Source: Streptomyces neyagawaensis (lineage in GTDB: Bacteria > Actinomycetota > Actinomycetes > Streptomycetales > Streptomycetaceae). Taken from it: 39,991 bases of DNA. The stretch covers positions 1-39,991 of the forward strand of contig NZ_JAMGBG010000150.1 in assembly GCF_023516595.1 (NCBI RefSeq), written 5' to 3'. The notes under the pieces are model-generated. The model saw only the letters and a list, made by a program, of their open reading frames with translations, had not been told where the DNA came from and ran no database searches. Of this stretch, positions 16,283-24,453 are shown one piece after another. A program made the position numbers and the translations under genes. Position 1 is the stretch's first letter. Every line of letters starts with the position of its first letter.

Positions 16283-16855
16283 ATGGCCATGACCGAGCAG
16301 CCGACCGACCCGGCGGGCCAGGAGACCGCCCGCCGCGCGTCCGGCGACCAGCGCGGCCCGGCGCCCGGTGGAGAGGCGCCGGAAGCGGCGCACGAGAGAG
16401 TCAACCGGCGCTGGAACGAGATCCTTCAGGAGACACGGGTCACCCAGACCGGTGTGCAGATCCTCTTCGGGTTTCTGCTCAGCGTCGCCTTCACCGCGTC
16501 GTTCAAGGAGTTGGAGCCGCTGGACCGAGGGATCTATGTCACCACCGTGGTGCTCGGCGCGGCGGCGACCGGAGCGCTGATAGCGCCCGTCTCCATGCAC
16601 CGTTTCCTGTCGGGTCAGCGCATGAAGGACGACCTGGTGGAGACGGCCGGGCGGCTGATGGTGTGCGGCATGGTCCTGCTGGCGCTGACCATCGGCTGCA
16701 CGCTGCTGCTGATCCTGCGTTTCGTGGTCCCGGGGGTCCTCGCCGAGGTGCTCGTCGGCGGGGTCATGCTGTGGTTCGGCCTGTGCTGGTACGTGCTCCC
16801 GCTGGGCCTGCGCCGCCGCGCCGCCCGGCGCTCCCGGGCCCGCGACGACGCGTAG
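16283..16855 (+). CDS. DUF6328-type membrane protein
   Basis: This 190-residue protein has a polar N-terminal 45 residues followed by four likely membrane helices (about 63-80, 88-110, 130-155, 160-180). The motif RWNEILQETRVTQTGVQILFGFLL just before and in the first helix, and ELEPLDRGIYVTTVVLGAAATG after it, match the actinobacterial family annotated as DUF6328. The role of the family is unknown. GGAGGAG at 16274-16280 lies close to ATG 16283; the next in-frame ATG at 16289 is spaced equally well. It is convergent with the thioesterase gene. Confidence 0.8.
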   Translation: MAMTEQPTDPAGQETARRASGDQRGPAPGGEAPEAAHERVNRRWNEILQETRVTQTGVQILFGFLLSVAFTASFKELEPLDRGIYVTTVVLGAAATGALIAPVSMHRFLSGQRMKDDLVETAGRLMVCGMVLLALTIGCTLLLILRFVVPGVLAEVLVGGVMLWFGLCWYVLPLGLRRRAARRSRARDDA

Positions 16856-16893
16856 CCCCCTCCCTCGATGAGCCGCCTGCTGCGAGCGGACTT

Positions 16894-17418
16894 TCAGACC
16901 TGCGGCTTCGGCGGGAGCGGGAACAGCAGGCAGCTGCTGGTGGCGTGGGCGAGGAGGCGGTCCTGGTCGTCGATCAGCTTCGCCTCGGCCAGCGCGGTCT
17001 GGCGGCCGCCGTTGAGGACCGTGCCGACGGCGCGGACCCGGCCGGTGTCCACCGTGATGCGCCGCAGGAACTTCACGTTCAGGTCGAGGGAGGTGTACGC
17101 CATGCCCGCGGGGAGCGTGGACTGCACGGCGCAGCCCGCCGCCGAGTCGAGCAGGGTGGCGAAGACACCGCCGTGCACACTGCCGATCGGGTTGTAGTGC
17201 TCCTCGCCCGGAAGCAGTGAGAACACCGCCCGGCCGAACTCCACCTCTTCGAGCGCCATGTCCAGCGTGGCCGAGATGGGCGGGGCCGGCAGCCGGCCGG
17301 CTCCCATGTCGCGCAGGAACTCCAGGCCGGAGACGCGGCCCACGGCAGCGGCCGTCAGCTCGGGGTCCTCCCACTCGTACGTGCGCGTCCGCCCCACGGC
17401 CCCTGCCTCCCGTTTCAC
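16894..17418 (-). CDS. PaaI-type hotdog-fold acyl-CoA thioesterase
   Basis: This 174-residue cytosolic protein is predicted to hydrolyse acyl-CoA thioesters. The hotdog core (about 55-165) has HYNPIGSVHGGVFATLLDSAAG, in which the HGG loop and the Asp on the following helix are PaaI-family hallmarks. SLDLNVKFLRRI is the typical second strand motif. A GTG start at 17418 gives an extra 45-residue N-terminal segment, normal for this subgroup. It is divergent from the HxlR regulator gene, which probably controls it, and a good promoter lies between them (17444-17473). Confidence 0.87.
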   Translation of the reverse strand: MKREAGAVGRTRTYEWEDPELTAAAVGRVSGLEFLRDMGAGRLPAPPISATLDMALEEVEFGRAVFSLLPGEEHYNPIGSVHGGVFATLLDSAAGCAVQSTLPAGMAYTSLDLNVKFLRRITVDTGRVRAVGTVLNGGRQTALAEAKLIDDQDRLLAHATSSCLLFPLPPKPQV

Positions 17419-17443
17419 CCTGCCCAGCTGACTTCGCAGATCG

Positions 17444-17473
17444 AAGCTAGCTGTCGGGTCTTCTGACTGTCAA
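17444..17473 (-). promoter_or_regulatory. Sigma-70-like promoter for the thioesterase gene
   Basis: On the minus strand TTGACA (17468-17473) and TAGCTT (17444-17449) are separated by 18 nt, a near-consensus vegetative promoter. Transcription would begin near 17437, about 20 nt before the GTG at 17418. The site is also within 60 bp of the divergent HxlR gene, so that regulator could block it. Confidence 0.6.
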
Positions 17474-17503
17474 TGTCGAAGCCAGAGTCCCTACCATGAC
17501 CGC

Positions 17504-17980
17504 ATGGAGTGGCTTGAGGTGAGTACGGAGGACTGCCCCGTACAGCGCACGCTCGATGTGGTCGGCGAGAAGTGGAGCCTGCTGATCCTGCGGGACGCGG
17601 TCAACGGCGTACGCCGGTTCGACGAGTTCCGCCGCCACATGGGGATGTCCGAGGCCGTCCTGAGCGACCGGCTGAGGAAGCTGACGGCCGCCGGCATCCT
17701 GACGACCGTCCCCTACCGGGAGCCCGGCAGCCGAGCGCGCAACGAGTACCGGCTCACCCCCAAGGGGTGGGATCTGTGGCCGGTCCTGATCGCGCTGCGC
17801 CAGTGGGGTGAGACACACGCCGCCGCCCCGGGGGGTCCCGTGCTCGACGTGCGGCATGCCGACTGCGGGGCGCCGGTCCGTGTGGTGGTGGAGTGCGCGA
17901 CGGAGCACACCGAGCTGACCCCGAGGGATGTCACGGCTCGGCCGGGAGCGGGGGCCCGTCGGCGGAACAGCGAGGACTGA
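17504..17980 (+). CDS. HxlR-family winged-helix regulator
   Basis: This 158-residue regulator has the HxlR signature: CPVQRTLDVVGEKWSLLILRD near the N terminus with the conserved Cys11, followed by FDEFRRHMGMSEAVLSDRLRKL (recognition helix) and a wing around YRLTPKGWDLWPVLIAL. Members bind as dimers, and some use the N-terminal Cys to sense electrophiles. The ATG at 17504 has no ribosome site, but TACCAT at 17492-17497 lies 7 nt upstream as a possible -10, consistent with a leaderless message. The divergent thioesterase is the obvious target. Confidence 0.9.
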   Translation: MEWLEVSTEDCPVQRTLDVVGEKWSLLILRDAVNGVRRFDEFRRHMGMSEAVLSDRLRKLTAAGILTTVPYREPGSRARNEYRLTPKGWDLWPVLIALRQWGETHAAAPGGPVLDVRHADCGAPVRVVVECATEHTELTPRDVTARPGAGARRRNSED

Positions 17981-18145
17981 ACCGGGGGCGGCGCACCTCG
18001 CCACGCCGGACCGGCGCCCCGCCCGTCTCCGCCGACCCCGGCCGATTCCCGGTGCGTGAAGCGGTGCCGTCCGGGCATCCGCTTGTTCGGGCTCGCCCGG
18101 TATCCCGTGGCGTTCTGGGCGTCATGGGCCAGTAGGAGGTGTGGC

Positions 18146-19354
18146 ATGCTCTACGACCCGATCTCGGCTCCCCCGGCGTCCGTCGGCGCTCCCGACGCCG
18201 CGGCGCGCAAGCAACGCCTGCGCAGGCGCCTGGAGCGGCTGATCGGCGTGGCCGCCACCGAAGGCAATGACCTCGTGCCGCTGCGCAACGGTGACGAGAT
18301 CTTCCCCGCGATGCTCGGCGCGATCCGCTCCGCCCGGCACACCATCGACATGATGACGTTCGTGTACTGGCGGGGTCAGATCGCCCACGACTTCGCCGCC
18401 GCCCTGGCCGAACGGGCCCGTGCCGGTGTGCGGGTCCGGCTGCTGCTCGACGGCTTCGGCGCCAAGGAGATCGAGGGGCGGCTGCTGGACCTCATGACCG
18501 ACGCCGGCGTGCAAGTGGCTTGGTTCCGCAAGCCGGTGTGGTTGTCGCCGTTCAAGCAGAATCACCGCTGCCACCGGAAGGCTCTCGTCGTCGACGAGCA
18601 CACGGCCTTCACCGGCGGCGTCGGCATAGCGGAGGAATGGTGCGGCGACGCCCGTACGCCCTCCGAGTGGCGGGACACCCATGTCCAGGTCCGCGGCCCG
18701 GCCGTGGACGGGATCGCCGCCGCCTTCGCGCAGAACTGGGCCGAGTGCCACGACGAACTCTTCGACCACCGGGACCGCTTCACCGAACACCCGCAGGTGG
18801 GCTCGTCGGTGGTGCAGGTCGTGCGGGGCTCCGCGAGCATCGGCTGGCAGGACATGCAGACCCTCATCCGGGTCATGCTCACCTCCGCCGAGGAACGCTT
18901 CCGGCTGGCCACCGCCTACTTCGCCCCCGACACCTACTTCATCGAGCTGCTCCGCGACACCGCGCGCCGGGGTGTGCGCGTCGAGATACTGCTGCCCGGC
19001 CCGCACACCGATCAGCGGGCCTGTCAGCTCGCCGGCCAGCACCACTACACCCGGCTGCTCGAGGCCGGTGTGCGCATCCGCCAGTTCCAGCCGACCATGA
19101 TGCACGCCAAGATCATCACGGTGGACTCGGTCGCCGCACTCATCGGGTCCACCAACTTCAACCGGCGCTCCATGGACCACGACGAGGAGGTCATGCTCGC
19201 CGTCCTGGACGAGGAGTTCACGGCCGCGCTCGACCGCGACTACGACGCGGACCTCGAGAACAGCGTGGACATCGACCTCGCCCGCTGGAGACGCCGAGCA
19301 TGGCTCCAACGCGCCGAGGAAGCGGCGGTCACCCCGATCCGCCGCTTCCTGTGA
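18146..19354 (+). CDS. Phospholipase D-family cardiolipin synthase-like protein
   Basis: This 402-residue protein has two HKD motifs, HRKALVVD and HAKIITVD, the paired active site of the phospholipase D superfamily. In cardiolipin synthases they transfer a phosphatidyl group between lipids. TIDMMTFVYWRG, RVRLLLDGFG and LIGSTNFNRRSMDHDEE are typical of the ClsB/C subgroup. The N-terminal membrane helices of ClsA are absent; the start at 18146, 6 nt after AGGAGGT, leaves only a basic segment (KQRLRRRLERL) that may bind the membrane surface. The exact lipid substrate is inferred, not shown. No phospholipid genes are adjacent. Confidence 0.9.
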   Translation: MLYDPISAPPASVGAPDAAARKQRLRRRLERLIGVAATEGNDLVPLRNGDEIFPAMLGAIRSARHTIDMMTFVYWRGQIAHDFAAALAERARAGVRVRLLLDGFGAKEIEGRLLDLMTDAGVQVAWFRKPVWLSPFKQNHRCHRKALVVDEHTAFTGGVGIAEEWCGDARTPSEWRDTHVQVRGPAVDGIAAAFAQNWAECHDELFDHRDRFTEHPQVGSSVVQVVRGSASIGWQDMQTLIRVMLTSAEERFRLATAYFAPDTYFIELLRDTARRGVRVEILLPGPHTDQRACQLAGQHHYTRLLEAGVRIRQFQPTMMHAKIITVDSVAALIGSTNFNRRSMDHDEEVMLAVLDEEFTAALDRDYDADLENSVDIDLARWRRRAWLQRAEEAAVTPIRRFL

Positions 19355-19387
19355 ACCACCGGCCCGGGGACCGGGTGTACGGGAGTA

Positions 19388-20044
19388 CTAGAAGTGCCGC
19401 AGGCGCATCAGGAACTGGCAGCCGCCGGAGCGGTTGTCGGCGTCGATCTTCACCGTGACGGGAGTCCCGACGAAGGCCGAGCGGTACTGGCCCTCGGGCA
19501 GGGCGTCCGGACACTGGCCGGCGTCACCGTCGGGGAAGAACTGGACGTCGAGGACGATGTTGCCCGTCACGGTGAAGGTGAGGTCGCACCAGCCCGGCCG
19601 GCCGTCGGTGTCGACCCGGACAGCCTGCCCGAACACCTGGATCGGCAGGATCGGCACGGCGTTGTTGCCCTGGTAGCTCCCGCACTGACCGGCGTCTCCG
19701 CCGGCGCTGGGCCGGAGCGAGTAGCTGATGGAGGCCCCCGCGAGGGCCCTGTCGGGGTCGTAGACGCCGAACGCGAGCTGGCAGCCGCCGGGACGGCGGT
19801 CGGTGTCGAAGCGGATGGCCTCCGTCCAGTCCGGCGAGGCGACCCACTGCTCGCCGGTCCTCCCGCCGCACTGGCCCGCGTCGCCGTCGGGGTTGAACTG
19901 GATGCCGAGTTGCGGAGCGACGCCGCGCGGGGCGGCTTCCGTCGCGTACGCCGCCGTACTGGACAGACCGGCACCCATGAACGCGGCTGCGGCCAGAACG
20001 CCGACCAGTGATGTCCGACGTCCGGCCATCCGTAAGCCCCTCAT
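19388..20044 (-). CDS. Secreted protein with three repeated GDAGQC modules
   Basis: This 218-residue protein has a signal peptide (basic GRRTS, then a hydrophobic segment, cleavage near AYA). The mature part is three modules of about 60 residues, each with GDAGQC near the start and RPGGC, RPGWC or RSGGC near the end, so each probably has one disulfide. I do not recognise the fold. Two starts are possible: ATG 20044 with GAGGAG at about -9, or ATG 20029 with AGGGG 7 nt upstream. If 20044 is used, codon 4 is TTA, a bldA-dependent leucine codon, so the protein would appear late in development. It is convergent with the phospholipase gene. Confidence 0.78.
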   Translation of the reverse strand: MRGLRMAGRRTSLVGVLAAAAFMGAGLSSTAAYATEAAPRGVAPQLGIQFNPDGDAGQCGGRTGEQWVASPDWTEAIRFDTDRRPGGCQLAFGVYDPDRALAGASISYSLRPSAGGDAGQCGSYQGNNAVPILPIQVFGQAVRVDTDGRPGWCDLTFTVTGNIVLDVQFFPDGDAGQCPDALPEGQYRSAFVGTPVTVKIDADNRSGGCQFLMRLRHF

Positions 20045-20821
20045 ACGAGCGTCTCCTCGAGGTTCGTGGGCACGACGGACGAGCCCGCCGCGCCGCTGTC
20101 GTGTACCGACCGACCGGCCGGCAGGCCCGGCTGGCCCGGCTGGCCCGGCTGGCCCAGACCGCAGTATTGATCGCCGACGTCCCGGCCGTATCTCCATGAA
20201 CACGCCAATCTTTGATCCCTGAACGAGACGCGCCCGGCGGTCACGAATCAAAGCGGCGGGCGGCAGCCCTTCGCGTCACACGGCGGGTTTCGAGGCCGAA
20301 CAAGGGGCCAAGGGGGTGCGCGCCCGAAGCGATTCGGCACACGCCGGGGGGCCGCGGGCCGGTCGATCAGGAGATGTTGTCGGCCAATATGGCGTCCTCC
20401 GGCAACGGCACCGCAAGCACTTCCATCCCGTGGGCGGCAGCCGCGCCCCGGTCGCGCTTCGGGGCACTCCGCGCACGGGCGGACGGCTCCGCCGTTTCGC
20501 GTCGCAACGGCCCCGCTCGGCACTCTTCGAGGAACGAGGCGGGCCGACCCCCTCCCGATGCACGACCGCAACGCGTCGAGCCGGTTGCACGCAAGCGCGA
20601 TCGAGCGCGATCAAGCGGCAGGAGCGCCACAAGCGGAATGTCGAGCACCGCATCCCACGGCTCAACAGGCGTCTAATTCCAGCCCCTTGAGCACCACCCG
20701 AAAGGCGTCCGGGCCCTTGTTCGGGCTCCGCGAGGATGATTAGGCTCCTGCTCGCTTTCGCACTTCCTGCACATATTCCACGCATCACGACCGATGTCGG
20801 CGAATCTCCCCTTGCATTGGC
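20045..20821. other. 777-bp intergenic region before the peptide-modification cluster
   Basis: This is the longest gene-free stretch of the window. It holds the promoter of the secreted-protein gene, a run of 9-bp repeats (20126-20152), and the upstream control region of the MFS-led operon. The last 180 bp are clearly lower in GC than the surroundings. Frames are open through it but have no ribosome sites or recognisable domains. No regulator gene lies here. Confidence 0.55.
20126..20157. repeat. 9-bp tandem repeat CCCGGCTGG
   Basis: The unit occurs three times in a row (20126-20152) and then partly again. It lies about 80-110 bp upstream of the secreted-protein start, in its likely promoter region. 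Confidence 0.6.
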
Positions 20822-22363
20822 ATGCGCATGACTCATGCGGTGCGCGGGTGGGCTGCGCGGCGCAGCAAGGGGGGAAGGACCATCGACACGTTCCGCACAC
20901 GCCGCCCCGCCGACGGCGAGTCGCCGGTGCCGGTCGCCGAGCCCTCCGCGGTCGAAGCCGTGCCCGACGAGGTCCCCGAGGCCGCACCCGGCTCTGCTCG
21001 CGGTGCCGCCGGGCGTACGCGCGGGCGGCGCGACCTCACCGTGTTCTGGTGCGTCAACGCCGTCGACGGGCTGGGCAGTCAGGCCTCGGGGCTGGTGTTC
21101 CCCCTGCTGCTCCTGGATCTCGGGCACGGGCCCGGCGTGGTCGGCGTGTTCGCGAGCGTCGCCGCCCTGGCCGGCGTGGCGCTCGGCCCGCTCGTCGCCC
21201 TGCCGGCGGACCGGGGACACCGGCGCGGCATCATGACCGGAGCGGCCGTGCTCGCGGCGATGGCGATGGCCGGGCTGGCCCTGGCGTGTCTGCGGCACCC
21301 GCCGTTGTGGGTCCTGCTGGTCCTGGCGTTCACGGAGCGTCTGTGCGCGACGGCGTACGAGACGGCCTCGCGCGGCGCCCTGGCCCTGCTGGCGCCACCG
21401 GACGACATGCCGCGCGCCATGGCGAACCTGCAGGCGGGCGACCAGGCCGCGCTGGTGACCGGACCGGCGTTGGGCGGCGTCCTGTTCGGAGTCGGCCGCT
21501 CCCTTCCGTTCGTGGTCGACGCGGTCTCGTACGCGGCGACGGCACTCGGAGTGCTCGCCATCCGTACGCCGCTGAACGCGCCGGACGCCGAGACGGCACC
21601 GACGGCACCGACGGCACCGACGGCACCGACGGCACCGACGGCGAGGGACGACGGCGGAACGGCCGTTCCGGGCACGCCCACCGACGGCACCGGGTCGCGG
21701 CGGTCGGCGTACTCGGGGACTCTGCGGGCCGGGCTGACGGTGGTGATGCGCTCCCCCGTGCTGCGGCTGGTGCTGTGGTGGACGTCCGTCGCGAGCGGCG
21801 GACTGACCCTGCTGTTCTACACGGCGGTGCTGGTGCTGGGCCCGGACGCGGGCGGTGCCGCGACGGGCGGCGTGCTGGCCGTGTCCGGCGCGGCCGGTCT
21901 CGTGGGCTCGCTGCTGGCGGCTCGCGTGGTGCGGCGGCTCGGTGCCCGGCGGGCGCTGACGGCGGCCACCTGGTTGCTGCTGCCCCCGTGTGTCGCGCTG
22001 AGCGTGGCCGGGGGGCCGTGGCTGTGGGGGGTGTGCTTCGGCGTCATCTGCCTGGTGCTGCCCGTGATCACCGTGGTCCTGGGCACGGCGGCCGTCCTCG
22101 CCGTGCCGCACGGGTTGCAGTCGCGGACCGGGGCCGTGTTCGGGGCGGCCACCGCGGTGACGGCCGCCGGAGCGCCCGCCGTCGCCGCCCTCCTGGTGAG
22201 CTGGGGCGGTTCGCGACTCCCCGCCGCGGCCTGCGCCGTGGTCCTGGTACTGCTCGCGGTCCGTACCCGGCGGATGGCGTCGGCAGTGCTGCGTTCCCTC
22301 GTGTCCTCGGGTGCGGGCGGGGCTTCCGCCCCGGCCGGCACGGCCCCGGAGCGTGGCGTATGA
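20822..22363 (+). CDS. MFS exporter of the RiPP-like cluster
   Basis: This 513-residue (or slightly shorter) protein is a major facilitator transporter with about 12 helices, related to the macrolide-efflux/multidrug group; FPLLLLDLGHGPGVVGVFASVAALAGVALGPLVALPADRGHRR is split here as helix, helix and the conserved loop. The N-terminal 70 residues are polar. A TAP repeat fills the central loop (21593-21637). ATG 20822 and ATG 20828 are both in frame with no ribosome site; a strong AGGGGGGAAGGA sits at 20867-20879 and is followed by ATC. Its TGA overlaps the start of the peptidase gene (ATGA), so it is the first gene of the operon and probably exports the product. Confidence 0.85.
   Translation: MRMTHAVRGWAARRSKGGRTIDTFRTRRPADGESPVPVAEPSAVEAVPDEVPEAAPGSARGAAGRTRGRRDLTVFWCVNAVDGLGSQASGLVFPLLLLDLGHGPGVVGVFASVAALAGVALGPLVALPADRGHRRGIMTGAAVLAAMAMAGLALACLRHPPLWVLLVLAFTERLCATAYETASRGALALLAPPDDMPRAMANLQAGDQAALVTGPALGGVLFGVGRSLPFVVDAVSYAATALGVLAIRTPLNAPDAETAPTAPTAPTAPTAPTARDDGGTAVPGTPTDGTGSRRSAYSGTLRAGLTVVMRSPVLRLVLWWTSVASGGLTLLFYTAVLVLGPDAGGAATGGVLAVSGAAGLVGSLLAARVVRRLGARRALTAATWLLLPPCVALSVAGGPWLWGVCFGVICLVLPVITVVLGTAAVLAVPHGLQSRTGAVFGAATAVTAAGAPAVAALLVSWGGSRLPAAACAVVLVLLAVRTRRMASAVLRSLVSSGAGGASAPAGTAPERGV
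21593..21637 (+). repeat. 9-bp coding repeat (ACGGCACCG x5)
   Basis: Five exact 9-bp units encode the TAP repeats in the loop between the two halves of the MFS exporter. Unit length keeps the frame if the number changes. Confidence 0.8.
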
Positions 22364-24189
22364 CCAGCCCCTACCAGGTGTTCGTGACCGCGCTGCCCGA
22401 TGTGTGCCCCACCGCCCCGCACCGCATGGTGTTCACCGCCGACGCCGACGGGCGCTGCGAGGTGTTCGCCTGGGACGGCGCCGCGGGGCGGGCCCGGCAG
22501 GTCACCGACAGCCCCGGCGGCACGTTCCACCGGGCGATCGACGCCGCCGGCCATGTGTGGTGGTTCGAGGAGGACCCGGCGGGGCGGGGCCGCTGGTGGT
22601 TCCAGCACTTCGACGGCGGTCCCCGGCTGCCGGGGCTGCCCGGCGCGCCGCTCGGACAGCCGCGCGGGCTGGCCGTGACCGCGGACGGTGTGACAGCGGC
22701 GGCGTTCCGCCGGGGACGGGAGACCTCGGTGCTCGTCGGCCGCCGGGGCCGTGTCCCCCGGGAAGTGGTGCGCACAGACCGCGCCTGCCGACTGGGCGGG
22801 ATCAGCGCGGACGGCGCCCTGATCGCGCTGGCGTCGTCGGCCGACGACGCCGACGCCGTCACCGTCCACACCCGTGACGGGCGGCTCGTCGCCGAGCTGC
22901 CCGGCGCCGGCCGTCCGGGCGGCCGGCTGTGGTGCCAGGGCTTCTCCCCCCGCCCCGGGCACATCGAACTCCTGCTGGTGCGGGACCTCGGCGACCGCTA
23001 CGCCCCCGCCACCTGGGCTCCGGACAGCGGACTGCGCACTCACTCGTGGTGCACCTTCGACACGGAGATCACCGCCCGCTGGTGTCCCGAGTCGCGGGCG
23101 GTGCTGGTGCGGCAGGACCGGCACGGCCGCTCGCTGCTGCACCGCGTCGATCTGGAGGCCCGGCGGCGGACCGTCGTACCGACGCCCGTGGGCAGCCTGC
23201 TGGATGCCGCGCCCCGCTCCGGTGGGGCCGTCGACTGTCTGTGGACCGACACCGCGCACCCACCGGTCCTGCGCAGGACACCCGGGACGGTGGCCCCGTC
23301 GTCGCCCGCCGACGCCGCGCCGCTCCTGCTGCCGCCCTCCGGCCCGTCGACCGTGGTTCCCGGCCGCCACACCGACCGGTGGACTCCCGTCGGTCCGGGC
23401 CGCGTGCACAGTCTGCTGAGTCTTCCGCAGACGGAGGGCGACGCACCGCCCCCGGCCGTGTTCCTCGTCCACGGCGGGCCCGCCGACCACGACCGGGACG
23501 CCTACGACGCGACCGTGCACTCGCTGGTGGCCTCGGGGTACGCGGTGGTCCGCGTCAACTACCGCGGCTCCACCGGCTACGGGCCCCGCTGGCGGCGCGA
23601 CTTCACCGCCGGGGTCGGCCACACCCAGGTGGAGGACCTGACCGCGGTCCGCGCCGACCTCGTCTCCGCCGGTCTGATCGCCGGGGACGCGTGCGCGCTG
23701 TGGGGGGTGTCGTGGGGCGCGTACCTCGTGCTGCTCGCCCTCGGTACGCGTCCCGGGCTGTGGCAGGCGGGCGTCGCCGTGAAACCGGTCGCCGACTGGG
23801 TCGCCGCGCACCGGGCCACCACACCGGCGCTGCGCGCTCTGGACGTCAAGCTGTTCGGGGGCGGCCCGGACGAGGTCCCGGAACGGTACGCGGCCAGCTC
23901 ACCGATCACGTACGCGGCGAAGGTCTCGGCGCCCCTGCTCGTGGTGGGCGCCACCCATGACGACAAGTGCCCGCCGGGCCAGATCCGCGCCTACCTCGAC
24001 GCCCTGGCCGCCGCGGGTGTCCCCCACGACGCCCTGTGGCTCGACACCGGGCACGACGGGTACGACGGCGCCGCGCACGTCGCCGTCCTGCGGCGTGCCC
24101 TGCGCTTCCTGCGCGACCGGCTTCCCGACCCGGCGCACCGCGCCATCGGACGTCCCCCCGCACCGACGGGGGGACTCCGGTCCCGCTGA
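22360..24189 (+). CDS. S9 prolyl-oligopeptidase-family serine peptidase
   Basis: This 609-residue cytosolic enzyme has no signal peptide. The first 360 residues are a beta-propeller-like domain; the alpha/beta-hydrolase domain follows. HGGP in the VFLVHGGPADHD segment, VNYRGSTGYG, and GVSWGAY with Ser451 are S9 hallmarks. The other triad members are Asp534 or 535 in THDDKCP and His565 in TGHDGYDG. S9 enzymes cut short peptides that fit inside the propeller, so a 40-residue precursor is a plausible substrate. Its ATG overlaps the MFS stop in ATGA (22360-22363), and the precursor gene starts 53 nt after its stop, which together suggest it removes the leader. Confidence 0.9.
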   Translation: MTSPYQVFVTALPDVCPTAPHRMVFTADADGRCEVFAWDGAAGRARQVTDSPGGTFHRAIDAAGHVWWFEEDPAGRGRWWFQHFDGGPRLPGLPGAPLGQPRGLAVTADGVTAAAFRRGRETSVLVGRRGRVPREVVRTDRACRLGGISADGALIALASSADDADAVTVHTRDGRLVAELPGAGRPGGRLWCQGFSPRPGHIELLLVRDLGDRYAPATWAPDSGLRTHSWCTFDTEITARWCPESRAVLVRQDRHGRSLLHRVDLEARRRTVVPTPVGSLLDAAPRSGGAVDCLWTDTAHPPVLRRTPGTVAPSSPADAAPLLLPPSGPSTVVPGRHTDRWTPVGPGRVHSLLSLPQTEGDAPPPAVFLVHGGPADHDRDAYDATVHSLVASGYAVVRVNYRGSTGYGPRWRRDFTAGVGHTQVEDLTAVRADLVSAGLIAGDACALWGVSWGAYLVLLALGTRPGLWQAGVAVKPVADWVAAHRATTPALRALDVKLFGGGPDEVPERYAASSPITYAAKVSAPLLVVGATHDDKCPPGQIRAYLDALAAAGVPHDALWLDTGHDGYDGAAHVAVLRRALRFLRDRLPDPAHRAIGRPPAPTGGLRSR

Positions 24190-24242
24190 GCCACCAGCGG
24201 GACCGGACGCACAGCACCACTTCACAACACCGAGGAGGAACC

Positions 24243-24365
24243 GTGCAGAAGGACATCATCCACAACGACCCGCTCGCGGGCGACGAGGAGAACCGCAAGC
24301 CGGGCATCGGCATCACCATCACCATCCCGTTCCGCAACGCGGACGAGGGCGGCGACGAGGAGTGA
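24243..24365 (+). CDS. Probable RiPP precursor peptide, 40 residues
   Basis: A GTG at 24243, directly behind a very strong ribosome site (GAGGAGGAA, 24232-24240), starts a 40-residue peptide. It opens MQKDIIHNDP, has an acidic mid-part (AGDEEN), then RKPGIGITITIPFRN, then an acidic tail ending GGDEE. The alternating Ile/Thr run suits the C-methylation done by PoyC-type B12 radical SAM enzymes on beta-branched residues; the modified core is therefore probably GIGITITIPF. It has no Cys and no Ser, ruling out lanthipeptide or thiazole chemistry on Cys/Ser. It lies between the peptidase and the radical SAM gene on the same strand. Identity as a precursor is inference from size, position and pattern. 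Confidence 0.75.
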   Translation: MQKDIIHNDPLAGDEENRKPGIGITITIPFRNADEGGDEE

Positions 24366-24371
24366 TCCTCG

Positions 24372-24405
24372 CCCGGCCGGCCCCGAGAACCAGGGGCCGG
24401 CCGGG
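24372..24405 (+). terminator. 13-bp GC hairpin between precursor and maturase genes
   Basis: CCCGGCCGGCCCC (24372-24384) pairs perfectly with GGGGCCGGCCGGG (24393-24405) around an 8-nt loop. It starts 6 nt past the precursor stop. No T tract follows. Such leaky terminators or RNA-protecting stems commonly let RiPP precursor transcripts outnumber those of the modifying enzymes. Confidence 0.75.
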
Positions 24406-24453
24406 TCTGCCACCGGCCCTTCACCTGCCCCGTCGTCCCCCGAGGAGCCGACT

